This document shows, piece by piece, positions 1 through 8,841 of a stretch of 64,000 nucleotides of DNA. The position numbers were made by a program, and so were the translations under genes. The notes below the pieces were generated by a model that saw only the letters and a list, made by a program, of their open reading frames with translations, ran no database searches and was not told where the DNA came from. Source of the stretch: an uncultured Bacteroidota bacterium (lineage in GTDB: Bacteria > Bacteroidota > Bacteroidia > Flavobacteriales > Flavobacteriaceae); the NCBI GenBank assembly GCA_902581145.1, contig CACHNE010000003.1, positions 45,720-109,719 on the forward strand. Reading direction: 5' to 3'. Position 1 is the stretch's first letter. Each line of letters begins with the position of its first letter.

Positions 1-619
1 AGTTATTTAACCTAAATTTTTCAATATCTGGAATGTACCTTATACTAGTTGAACTGATTTTAAAATTTAATTTTTCACCCTTAAAATTTTCAAGAGTAAA
101 ATTAGTTCCAACATTGTTTTTTTGATTAAACTGAGTCAAAAAGATATACTCATCATCATTAATCTTCCTAAAGATATTTTTATTATCGACAGCTTTTCTG
201 TTTCCTTTCAAATATTTGTAAGAAAAATCATTGTACTTTTTTGTAGATTCTGGTACTATAAACATTCCCGTAAATAATGAAAAAACAGCAATAATAAGAG
301 AACCTATCATATATGGCTGTAAAATTCTTCTAATTGAAACACCAGATGAATACAATGCAATTATTTCAGAATTAGAAGATAATTTTGATGTAAACCATGT
401 TATTGCTAAAAAAAGAAATAAGGGCAATAAACTTGAAGAAAAATAAATACTAAAATTATAATAATGCTCTAGTATTTCGTTAAGTGGAACTTGTTTTGCT
501 AATAACTTATCAATATTGTCAGCTAAATTCACAACTATTGCAATTGGAATAAATAATGCTTGAATTAAAACATAAGTCAGCAAAAACTTTTTTAATATAT
601 ATTTATCTATTTTATTCAA
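1..619 (-). CDS. LptF/LptG-family LPS export permease, partial (3' end outside window)
   Basis: Minus-strand reading from TTG at 619: MNKIDKYILKKFLLTYVLIQALFIPIAIVVNLAD... SNSEIIALYSSGVSIRRILQPYMIGSLIIAVFS; typical LptF/G N-terminus; open at the left edge so absent from the ORF track. Confidence 0.85.
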   Translation of the reverse strand, partial: MNKIDKYILKKFLLTYVLIQALFIPIAIVVNLADNIDKLLAKQVPLNEILEHYYNFSIYFSSSLLPLFLFLAITWFTSKLSSNSEIIALYSSGVSIRRILQPYMIGSLIIAVFSLFTGMFIVPESTKKYNDFSYKYLKGNRKAVDNKNIFRKINDDEYIFLTQFNQKNNVGTNFTLENFKGEKLNFKISSTSIRYIPDIEKFRLNN

Positions 620-1756
620 CTATAACCTGTTATTTAATTTTTTTACCATTTTGTCCTTCCAATTTAAAAAATCTCCATCAATTATTTTTTTTCTGGCCTC
701 ACTCATGAGAAAACAATAAAAACCCAAATTATGTATTGATGCTATTTGTCTTCCAAGCATTTCATTAACAGAGAATAAATGTCTTAAGTAAGATTTTGAA
801 TAAGTTCTATCTACCCATGTAGTACCATTATCATCGATTAAAGAATAATCAAATTCCCATTTTTTATTTTTGATATTAATTATTCCTTCAGAAGTGAATA
901 ACATCCCATTTCTCCCATTTCGTGTTGGCATTACACAATCAAACATATCAATTCCTAGAGCAATGTTTTCAAGTAGATTCACTGGAGTACCAACACCCAT
1001 AAGATATCTTGGTTTATCCTCAGGTAATATTTCACAAACTATTGAAGTCATTTCATACATTTCATCATGAGGTTCACCAACAGAAAGACCACCAATTGCA
1101 TTACCAAAACAATTTTTTGAAGATATAAAATCTGCGGACTCCTTTCTTAAATCTTTAAAAGTACTACCTTGAACAATTGGAAAAAATATTTGTTCGTAAC
1201 CATATTTTGCTGGAGTATCTTTAAATTGATTTATGCATCTATCTAACCAACGATGAGTCAAATTCATTGAATTTTTTGCATAACTATAATCACACGGATA
1301 TGGTGGACACTCGTCAAAAGCCATAATAATATCAGCTCCAATTGATTTTTGAACATCTATGGCGCTTTCTGGCGAAAAAAAATGTTTACTTCCATCTATA
1401 TGGCTTTTAAATTGAACACCTTCTTCTGTAATTTTTCTATTTGAGGATAAAGAATAAACCTGATAACCTCCTGAATCTGTTAAAATATTTTGATCCCAAT
1501 TAATAAACTTATGAATACCGCCAGCCTTCTCAATAACCTCAATTCCAGGTCTCAAATAAAGATGATAGGTGTTTCCTAAAATAATCTCTGATTTGATTTC
1601 ATCCTTTAACTCACTTTGATGAACCCCCTTTACAGTTGCCTGAGTTCCGACTGGCATAAAAACTGGAGTATTTATTTCACCATGATGTGTTTTTATTTTA
1701 CAAGCTCTTGCACTGGAAAGTTTATCTTTATATTCAAGTCTAAATTTTGGAATCAT
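620..1756 (-). CDS. tgt: tRNA-guanine (queuine) transglycosylase
   Basis: Full-length ORF with DSGGYQVYSLS, GGLSVGEP, MGVGTPVNLLENIALGIDMFDCVMPTRNGR motifs. Confidence 0.97.
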   Translation of the reverse strand: MIPKFRLEYKDKLSSARACKIKTHHGEINTPVFMPVGTQATVKGVHQSELKDEIKSEIILGNTYHLYLRPGIEVIEKAGGIHKFINWDQNILTDSGGYQVYSLSSNRKITEEGVQFKSHIDGSKHFFSPESAIDVQKSIGADIIMAFDECPPYPCDYSYAKNSMNLTHRWLDRCINQFKDTPAKYGYEQIFFPIVQGSTFKDLRKESADFISSKNCFGNAIGGLSVGEPHDEMYEMTSIVCEILPEDKPRYLMGVGTPVNLLENIALGIDMFDCVMPTRNGRNGMLFTSEGIINIKNKKWEFDYSLIDDNGTTWVDRTYSKSYLRHLFSVNEMLGRQIASIHNLGFYCFLMSEARKKIIDGDFLNWKDKMVKKLNNRL

Positions 1757-1763
1757 ATACTGG

Positions 1764-1771
1764 CAAATATA
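1764..1771 (-). promoter_or_regulatory. Bacteroidota -7 box TATATTTG for tgt
   Basis: Exact TAnnTTTG on the minus strand, 7 nt upstream of the tgt ATG; implies a leaderless or nearly leaderless mRNA; no TTG at N19. Confidence 0.45.
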
Positions 1772-1893
1772 ACCAAGTTAGATTCATAAATCTTCATGTT
1801 ACTAAAAAAGTCTAATTGTTAATAAATGGCGTTTAAATAATTTTATTAATGTATCACATTAATTTAAATTGGTGATTTCAAATTAACTCCCCA

Positions 1894-2739
1894 ATGATTG
1901 ATACAAAAAGCCTAGAAAAAATAACAATCCAAACCAGACGAGATATTTTAAGAATGGTTCATAAAGTGAATTCAGGTCACCCAGGTGGCTCTCTTGGATG
2001 TGCTGAATTTTTGGTGACATTATTTAATTCTGAAATGAAAAGAAATAAAGACTTTTCAATGGATGGTAAAGATGAAGATATATTCTTTTTAAGTAATGGT
2101 CATATATCACCTGTTTTTTATAGTGTTTTGGCTAGATGTGGTTATTTTGAGGTTAATGAACTTAACACATTTAGATTAATAAACTCTAGACTTCAGGGAC
2201 ACCCGACGACTCATGAAGCGCTCCCAGGTGTAAGAATTGCTTCTGGATCTTTGGGACAAGGATTATCTGTAGCTATTGGAGCTGCATTATCAAAAAAGTT
2301 GAATAATGACAAGAATTTGGTTTACTGTCTTATGGGTGATGGAGAGCTTCAAGAGGGTCAAAATTGGGAAGCAATAATGTACGCCTCAGCAAATAAAGTT
2401 GATAATATTGTTGTTACAGTTGATTTAAATGGTCAACAAATTGACGGATCCACAGAAAATGTATTAAGTCTAGGCAATTTAAAATCTAAATTTAATGCCT
2501 TTGGCTGGGAGGTAATCGAATGTTTTGAAGGAAATAACATTGATAAAATTAAATCGTCACTAAAAGAAGCTAAAGAAATATGTTTTAATAATAAACCTGT
2601 ATGTGTTTTATTAAAAACAATTATGGGAAATGGTGTTGATTTTATGATGCATACTCATGAATGGCATGGAAAAGCACCAAATGATGATCAACTAATAATC
2701 GGTTTAAATCAAAATGAAGAAACTCTAGGGGATTATTAA
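1894..2739 (+). CDS. transketolase, N-terminal (TPP-binding) subunit
   Basis: HPGGSLGCAEFLV, GSLGQGLSVAIGAA, GDGELQEGQNWEA motifs; ends where the C-terminal subunit begins. Confidence 0.95.
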   Translation: MIDTKSLEKITIQTRRDILRMVHKVNSGHPGGSLGCAEFLVTLFNSEMKRNKDFSMDGKDEDIFFLSNGHISPVFYSVLARCGYFEVNELNTFRLINSRLQGHPTTHEALPGVRIASGSLGQGLSVAIGAALSKKLNNDKNLVYCLMGDGELQEGQNWEAIMYASANKVDNIVVTVDLNGQQIDGSTENVLSLGNLKSKFNAFGWEVIECFEGNNIDKIKSSLKEAKEICFNNKPVCVLLKTIMGNGVDFMMHTHEWHGKAPNDDQLIIGLNQNEETLGDY

Positions 2740-2740
2740 T

Positions 2741-3694
2741 ATGGAAAATTTTAATTACACCGAAAAAAAGGATACCAGAAGTGGTTTTGGAGACGGACTG
2801 ACTGAACTAGGTCTTAAAAATGAAAATATCGTAGCATTATGTGCTGATTTAACTGGTTCGCTTAAAATGAATGAATTTAAGAATAATCATCCAGAAAGAT
2901 TTTTTCAAGTTGGAATAGCTGAAGCAAATATGATGGGTATAGCAGCTGGTTTAACAATTGGTGGTAAAATTCCTTTCACTGGAACCTTTGCAAACTTTTC
3001 AACCGGTAGAGTCTATGACCAAATAAGACAGTCTATTGCTTACTCAGGAAAAAATGTTAAAATATGTGCATCTCACGCAGGTATTACTCTTGGTGAAGAT
3101 GGCGCAACACATCAGATTCTTGAAGACATCGGAATGATGAAGATGCTTCCAGGAATGACTGTTATTAATACGTGTGACTATAATCAAACTAAAGCAGCTA
3201 CACTAGCTATAGCTGATCATGTTGGGCCTGTTTATTTAAGATTTGGTAGACCCAAAGTACCTGTATTCACAAATCCAAATCAAAAATTTGAAATTGGAAA
3301 AGGGATTAAACTAATTGAAGGGAACGATGTAACCATTGCTGCAACAGGGCATCTAGTGTGGGAATCAATTGAAGCTGCTAAAATTTTAAACCAATCAGGT
3401 ATTAGTGCTGAGGTTATTAATATTCACACAATTAAACCTTTAGACGAAAAAATAATTTTAGAATCTGTTTCAAAAACTAAATGCATTGTTTCTGCTGAGG
3501 AGCACAATTATCTTGGAGGACTGGGGGAAAGTATTTCAAGAGTTTTATCTAAAAATATGCCTTTACCGCAGGAATTTGTAGCTACAAAAGATACTTTTGG
3601 AGAATCTGGCACACCAGCTGAATTAATGAAAAAATACGGTTTAAATTCCGATTCAATTGTTGAAAAAGTAAAAAAGGTAATTAACAGAAAATAA
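2741..3694 (+). CDS. transketolase, C-terminal (pyrimidine-binding) subunit
   Basis: FFQVGIAEANMMGIAAGL, SHAGITLGEDGATHQ, YLRFGRP motifs. Confidence 0.95.
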   Translation: MENFNYTEKKDTRSGFGDGLTELGLKNENIVALCADLTGSLKMNEFKNNHPERFFQVGIAEANMMGIAAGLTIGGKIPFTGTFANFSTGRVYDQIRQSIAYSGKNVKICASHAGITLGEDGATHQILEDIGMMKMLPGMTVINTCDYNQTKAATLAIADHVGPVYLRFGRPKVPVFTNPNQKFEIGKGIKLIEGNDVTIAATGHLVWESIEAAKILNQSGISAEVINIHTIKPLDEKIILESVSKTKCIVSAEEHNYLGGLGESISRVLSKNMPLPQEFVATKDTFGESGTPAELMKKYGLNSDSIVEKVKKVINRK

Positions 3695-3695
3695 T

Positions 3696-4673
3696 CTAAT
3701 CGTCTCTTGATGCGGTATCATCAGGATCTAAATAGTTTGGAATCCCGTCACCATCAGTATCATCATTTGTCGGGTCACCATCTCCGATATCGTTAGTTGG
3801 ATCACCATCACCATCTCTGTCTACAGTCAAGTCTGTGTCAGGCTCCAAATCCTCATCAATAGTCAATGTACCATCATTATCATCATCACTGTCAACAAAA
3901 TCAGCAAATGAATCATCATCTGAATTATCATCTGTTAAATCATAGTCTCCGTCAAGATCTTCTAAATGTGACGGAACATTATCAAAATCATGATCATTAA
4001 CCTCTGATTGATATATTTTAAATTTAAAAATTAAGTTTGAATACACAGGAACTGAACCTGCAGCAGCTGAATAGTAACCAAGGCCTGAAGGTAAAAACAT
4101 TATTCCAATTCCTGGATTGTTATAGTTAACCGTTCCATCAGGATTTATGATGAAATCTTCAGCATTATTGAATTCAGGTAAAACCCTACCCCAACCAGAA
4201 ATTGTAGCAGTTAAATCAAAATCAACTGGTGATATTGAACTATCAAACACGGAGTTGTCCATTAATGTACCTTCATAGGAAACCCTTACTTTATCTGAAA
4301 AATTAGGGGAATTATCTGATCCGCCCTGATTAACTTTTAAAACATAATACTCATACTCAACATCAAAATAAGTTGTTGTGAAAGTTTCAACTAAATCTAT
4401 AAGTAATGAATTTTGATCTGGATCTGGAAGATCACCATCCTCAGGTAATTCATTTATCTCAATATCATTAAATGAAATTGATGAATTATTAATTAAAATC
4501 GATTCATTGACATAATGTGTTTGTAAATATCCTACTAGAGAATCATTATCGATGACTTGCTGTTCTGTTCTGTCAGCCTCAGGCACCTCAATAACATCAT
4601 CATCTCCATCATCACCACACGAAAACCCAACAAATAAAATTGAGATTAAAAGTATATGTAGTTTTAATTTCAT
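3696..4673 (-). CDS. FKBP-type peptidylprolyl isomerase lipoprotein with Asp-rich TSP3-like C-terminal tail
   Basis: Lipobox ILFVGFSCG; VRVSYEGTLMDNSVFDSS...SGLGYYSAA FKBP pattern; tail with DGDGDPTNDIGDGDPTNDDTDGDGIPNYLDPDD. Confidence 0.85.
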   Translation of the reverse strand: MKLKLHILLISILFVGFSCGDDGDDDVIEVPEADRTEQQVIDNDSLVGYLQTHYVNESILINNSSISFNDIEINELPEDGDLPDPDQNSLLIDLVETFTTTYFDVEYEYYVLKVNQGGSDNSPNFSDKVRVSYEGTLMDNSVFDSSISPVDFDLTATISGWGRVLPEFNNAEDFIINPDGTVNYNNPGIGIMFLPSGLGYYSAAAGSVPVYSNLIFKFKIYQSEVNDHDFDNVPSHLEDLDGDYDLTDDNSDDDSFADFVDSDDDNDGTLTIDEDLEPDTDLTVDRDGDGDPTNDIGDGDPTNDDTDGDGIPNYLDPDDTASRDD

Positions 4674-4741
4674 AGAATAATTAACTTTGTCAGCAAAAAT
4701 ACAATTATATAGAATATATTGTATTTATTTAACATTCTTTT

Positions 4742-5239
4742 ATGGACAAGAATAAGATTTTAGATTATCATCTGGTAAAAAAGAAAATCAGAAGAATTTC
4801 TCTTCAAATCATTGAGTCTAACTCAATTGATGATGAAATAATTATAGCTGGAATTGAAAATAATGGGTATATAATTGCAAAAAAAATTTGTAATGAAATA
4901 AAAAAAATTTCTGATAAAAAAATACAGCTATGCAGTGTTAAAATTGATAAAAAAAATCCAAGAAAAGAAATTACCGTATCTCTTGTTGAAGAGCAATATG
5001 AAAATAAGTCTGTTGTTATTGTTGATGATGTTTTAAACTCTGGATCAACACTAATGTATGCAGTAAAATATTTTTTAGATACAAAGCTTAATAAATTAAA
5101 AACAGCTGTACTAGTTGATAGAAACCATAAAAAATATCCCATCAAGGCTGATTATAAAGGATTATCACTTTCAACATCAATCCAAAATCATGTTGAGGTT
5201 TCAATTAATGATAATGAAATAAATGCCTACTTAGTTTAA
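4742..5239 (+). CDS. phosphoribosyltransferase family protein (PyrR-like)
   Basis: PRPP loop VVIVDDVLNSGSTL. Confidence 0.85.
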   Translation: MDKNKILDYHLVKKKIRRISLQIIESNSIDDEIIIAGIENNGYIIAKKICNEIKKISDKKIQLCSVKIDKKNPRKEITVSLVEEQYENKSVVIVDDVLNSGSTLMYAVKYFLDTKLNKLKTAVLVDRNHKKYPIKADYKGLSLSTSIQNHVEVSINDNEINAYLV

Positions 5240-5749
5240 AACTGAAGTTATCTCCTTACAAATTTTATTTATATCATTTCCATGACAATCAATTTTGACA
5301 GTTGCCTGATTGTAAAAAACCTCTCTTTCAAAAAGATGTTTAGAAACAAATTCAATCATTTTTTCCTCAGACTCTATATCAGAGATTAAAGGTCTATATT
5401 CTTTTATCTGAAAAAGTCTTTTTGCTAATTCTACATTTCTGTTTTTTAGATATACTGAAATATTTTCGTTTGAATTTATTAAAGACATGTTGTTATTATA
5501 ACACGGTGTACCACCTCCAACTGAAAGAATTATATTAGTATTATTTAGTAAACAATCATTTAGTAATTGACTTTCAATTTTTCTAAAATATATATCCCCA
5601 GAGTCTCTAAAAATATCGTGAATGGACTTACTTTTTTTTGTTTCTATATATTCGTCTAAATCAATAAACTTTTGGTTTAGTATGTTGGAAAGATGCTGCC
5701 CAATTAAAGACTTACCGACACCCATATATCCCAATAAAATTATATTCAT
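5231..5749 (-). CDS. aroK: shikimate kinase
   Basis: MNIILLGYMGVGKSLIGQHLS P-loop, FIDLDEYIE, RKIESQLL, SVGGGTPC; track start at 5788 would overlap the tRNA-Lys promoter, so ATG 5749 is preferred. Confidence 0.88.
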   Translation of the reverse strand: MNIILLGYMGVGKSLIGQHLSNILNQKFIDLDEYIETKKSKSIHDIFRDSGDIYFRKIESQLLNDCLLNNTNIILSVGGGTPCYNNNMSLINSNENISVYLKNRNVELAKRLFQIKEYRPLISDIESEEKMIEFVSKHLFEREVFYNQATVKIDCHGNDINKICKEITSVLN

Positions 5750-5768
5750 TAATTCTTTATTAAAAGCA

Positions 5769-5798
5769 TTGTAATATAAATTAAACATTTTATATTTG
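5769..5798 (+). promoter_or_regulatory. Bacteroidota promoter TTG-N19-TATATTTG for tRNA-Lys
   Basis: TTG 5769-5771, 19-nt spacer, TATATTTG 5791-5798, about 22 nt before the tRNA. Confidence 0.65.
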
Positions 5799-5820
5799 CA
5801 GCCTCAAAGTAGTTAAATTT

Positions 5821-5893
5821 GACCTGGTAGCTCAGTTGGTAGAGCATCTCCCTTTTAAGGAGAGGGTCCTGGGTTCGAGCCCCAGCCAGGTCA
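5821..5893 (+). tRNA. tRNA-Lys(TTT)
   Basis: Cloverleaf by eye: gacctgg/ccaggtc acceptor, anticodon loop in ctcccTTTTaaggag, ggttcgagcc T-arm; CCA not encoded. Confidence 0.95.
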
Positions 5894-6009
5894 CTTTTTT
5901 AAACCAGACTTTCTACGATACTTTATTTATCCTAATTTATATTTTACTGAAAGAACTTTATACTATATAAAAGAACTTTATTCGTTATTATTTTTTTCTT
6001 ACCCATAGT

Positions 6010-6017
6010 TATATTTG
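6010..6017 (+). promoter_or_regulatory. TATATTTG -7 box for the TonB receptor gene
   Basis: Exact TAnnTTTG 15 nt before the TTG start. Confidence 0.45.
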
Positions 6018-6031
6018 CGCAAAATTTAATT

Positions 6032-8104
6032 TTGCCAACAAAAATATTTTTTTTCATTATACCTTTTTTATACCCTTATTATTCATTTGGTCAACCTAAT
6101 ATTTTAGGAAATGATTCAACCAAAAACAAACTTGAAGAAGTAATTATTACAGGGACAAAAACAGAAAGAGTTCTGTCATCTTTACCACTAAATGCGTCAA
6201 TTATAAAAAAAGAAGAAATTGAAAAAACAAATGCTACTAGGCTTTCTGATATAATTAACGAAGAATTAGGGTTAATAACTGTTTCTGATTTTGGCGGTGC
6301 CGAAGGAATTCAGATGCAAGGATTAGACTCGGAGTATACACTAATTTTAATTGATAACCAGCCATTGGTTGGTAGATTAGCCGGTACCCTGGATTTAAAT
6401 AGAATTTCCGTTGGGAATGTAAAACAAATAGAAATTGTACGTGGACCATCTTCAAGTCTTTATGGAAATAATGCATTTGCGGGTGTCGTAAATATTATTA
6501 CAGAAGAACCAAAACCTGGATTTAAAGCAGAGGTAATTGGTTCGTATGAAACTCACAATACTTTTGACAAGAACGCCAATATTAGCTACAGAAAAAATAA
6601 CTTTTACAGCTCTATGTTTTTTAATAGTTTTTCAAGTAACGGATATGATTTAGTAGAAGGTGATGGTTTAAACACTGTAAATAAATTTAGAAACAACACC
6701 CTTCAAATCAAGCTAAGGAAAGACATTAGTGAAAAATTAAATATTAAAATTAATGCCCGATACTTTGCTCAGCTAATTGATAACATTGCACCAAATAACT
6801 TAACAGGAGAAACCTTTACAGCTGAGGATAATATTAGCCTAATAATAAATCATAATTCAGATAAATTTAAAACTGATTTTGAAATATATTATACATCTTA
6901 TTTTGGAGATGAATTTTTAAACGATGATCTAGGAAATAGATTCAGTGAGAGTTTTTATGATCAAATTCTTGTAAAACCTGAAATTAAGACAGTTTATAAA
7001 GTCGACATGCAGAAAGAATTTGTTTTTGGAATGGGCTATAAATATGAAACACTTAACAGAACATTTTTTGACAGAAAACCAAAACAAAATTCACCATTTA
7101 TTTACTTTCAATATGACTTTTACCCAATAGAAAAAATTAATCTAATCTTTGGGGGAAGATTTGATAAATTTAAAGAATACAAATCTCAATTTAGCCCAAA
7201 ACTTTCAGGTATTTTTGAAATAAATAATAATGAGTCAATAAAATTCTCGGCTGGATACGGATACAAAACTCCTGACTTTAGACAGCTATATTTTAATTTT
7301 TCAAATTCCTCTGTTGGTTACTCAGTAATCGGATACAATGTTGTTGAAAATGTATTAAATCAATTAATTGAAGAAGGTCAAATTGCAAACATAATTGTTC
7401 CAATCGAGGAGTTTCAAGATTCACTCAGTCCAGAAAATTCTTTTGGATTAAATATTGGATACGACATAGAAGTAAATGAACAAGTCGGTATTTCTACAAA
7501 TATTTTTAGAAATTCAGCTAAAAACTTAATTGATTATCGAGTAATCGCCAATAAAAATAATGGTCAAAATGTTTTTTCTTACTACAATGTAAATAATGTA
7601 TCAACTTTTGGTTTTGATTTCAAAACAAAATTCAAAGCCGATAATTATTTTGATTTTTCTATTGGCTATCAGTTATTATATGCATTTGATATGGAAGCGA
7701 GAAAAGCATTTGAAAATGGTGAAATTTTTGCAAGATTAACCCCAACCTCCCCCGCATTTAGACTAAATAAGTCTGACTATTTTGGCTTATATAATCGATC
7801 TAGACATATGGGAATATTTAAAATTAATTACAATGATCTTGAAAAAAAATTCAGTGCAAACATAAGATTAAGGTATAGAAGTAAATATGGTTTATTCGAT
7901 AGTAACTCTAATAATTACCTAGATAAGTATGACACATTTGTAAAAGGTCATATAACAGCTAATCTTAGTTTAAACAAAAAAATAAATTCGAAAACCATGA
8001 TTTCAGGTGGAATTGAAAATATGTTCAACTACTTAGATGCAGAAAACATCTCAAGCCTAAGTGGAAGAATTTACTATTTAAGAATTAAACATAATTTAAA
8101 TTAA
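6032..8104 (+). CDS. TonB-dependent outer-membrane receptor, likely heme/hemoprotein (HmuR-like)
   Basis: EEVIITGTKTERVLSSLPLNASII plug, VKQIEIVRGPSSSLYGNNAFAGVVNIIT, C-terminal beta-barrel; followed by HmuY; TTG start. Confidence 0.9.
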   Translation: MPTKIFFFIIPFLYPYYSFGQPNILGNDSTKNKLEEVIITGTKTERVLSSLPLNASIIKKEEIEKTNATRLSDIINEELGLITVSDFGGAEGIQMQGLDSEYTLILIDNQPLVGRLAGTLDLNRISVGNVKQIEIVRGPSSSLYGNNAFAGVVNIITEEPKPGFKAEVIGSYETHNTFDKNANISYRKNNFYSSMFFNSFSSNGYDLVEGDGLNTVNKFRNNTLQIKLRKDISEKLNIKINARYFAQLIDNIAPNNLTGETFTAEDNISLIINHNSDKFKTDFEIYYTSYFGDEFLNDDLGNRFSESFYDQILVKPEIKTVYKVDMQKEFVFGMGYKYETLNRTFFDRKPKQNSPFIYFQYDFYPIEKINLIFGGRFDKFKEYKSQFSPKLSGIFEINNNESIKFSAGYGYKTPDFRQLYFNFSNSSVGYSVIGYNVVENVLNQLIEEGQIANIIVPIEEFQDSLSPENSFGLNIGYDIEVNEQVGISTNIFRNSAKNLIDYRVIANKNNGQNVFSYYNVNNVSTFGFDFKTKFKADNYFDFSIGYQLLYAFDMEARKAFENGEIFARLTPTSPAFRLNKSDYFGLYNRSRHMGIFKINYNDLEKKFSANIRLRYRSKYGLFDSNSNNYLDKYDTFVKGHITANLSLNKKINSKTMISGGIENMFNYLDAENISSLSGRIYYLRIKHNLN

Positions 8105-8128
8105 TTTATTAATATCAAATATCATTTT

Positions 8129-8752
8129 ATGAAAACTATCAAATTTTTAATATTATCAATCATGTTAATTTCATTCTACAACTGTGAAGATGATGGACCT
8201 AATTTACAGGATATCCAAAGTGTTACAGTTGAGGATCTACATGCACCGCAAGAAGGCGGTCAGGGACAACCGATTTCAGGGCAATTTACAAAGTTTGATT
8301 TCGAAACTGGAAGTGAAACAAACAGTGAAACTGATTGGGATATTGCATTTCGTGGAACATCAATAATTGTCAACGGTGGAATATCTTTAGGAACAAATGA
8401 TGAGCCTGAAAGAACTGGAGACGCAGGGGTATATATTTTTAACGGAACAATGGCTGAAATGGTTGTTGTTGATACATCACTTATAACCCAAGATTCATCT
8501 GAAGGTTATGCTATTGCGTCAGGATCTGGAAACGGATGGTATACTTACACAGGACCTCCTACATATCTGATTAGCCCAACACCTGGGAAAATATTAGTAT
8601 TTCGTACTAGAGATGGAAAGTATGCAAAAATGGAGATACTAAGCTACTATCTTGGTGCGCCTGAAAATCCTGATGCATTCTCAGACCCGAGTAGGTATTA
8701 CACCTTCAATTACGCTTATCAACCCAATGAAGGTGTTACGAACTTTGAATAA
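8129..8752 (+). CDS. HmuY family heme-binding lipoprotein
   Basis: Lipobox SFYNCE; FTKFDFETGSETNSETDWDIAFRGTSIIVNGG and KILVFRTRDGKYAKMEILSYYLG typical of HmuY. Confidence 0.88.
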   Translation: MKTIKFLILSIMLISFYNCEDDGPNLQDIQSVTVEDLHAPQEGGQGQPISGQFTKFDFETGSETNSETDWDIAFRGTSIIVNGGISLGTNDEPERTGDAGVYIFNGTMAEMVVVDTSLITQDSSEGYAIASGSGNGWYTYTGPPTYLISPTPGKILVFRTRDGKYAKMEILSYYLGAPENPDAFSDPSRYYTFNYAYQPNEGVTNFE

Positions 8753-8771
8753 TTACAAATATCTTTCATTT

Positions 8772-8799
8772 AAAAAACCAGCTATATGCTGGTTTTTTT
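8772..8799 (+). terminator. intrinsic terminator after the HmuY gene
   Basis: aaaaaaccagc-tata-tgctggttttttt hairpin with U-tract. Confidence 0.85.
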
Positions 8800-8841
8800 A
8801 TATTTAGGCATTATTATTGAGAAGTCAAAAACAAAGATTAC

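Noticed and set aside
231-446. 71-aa plus-strand ORF at the left edge
   Set aside because: Antisense to the clear LptF/LptG-family reading frame.
4570-4630. GAT/ATC-rich short repeats that might be phase-variable
   Set aside because: They encode the Asp-rich segment and are not long uniform simple repeats; ordinary codon-level repetition.
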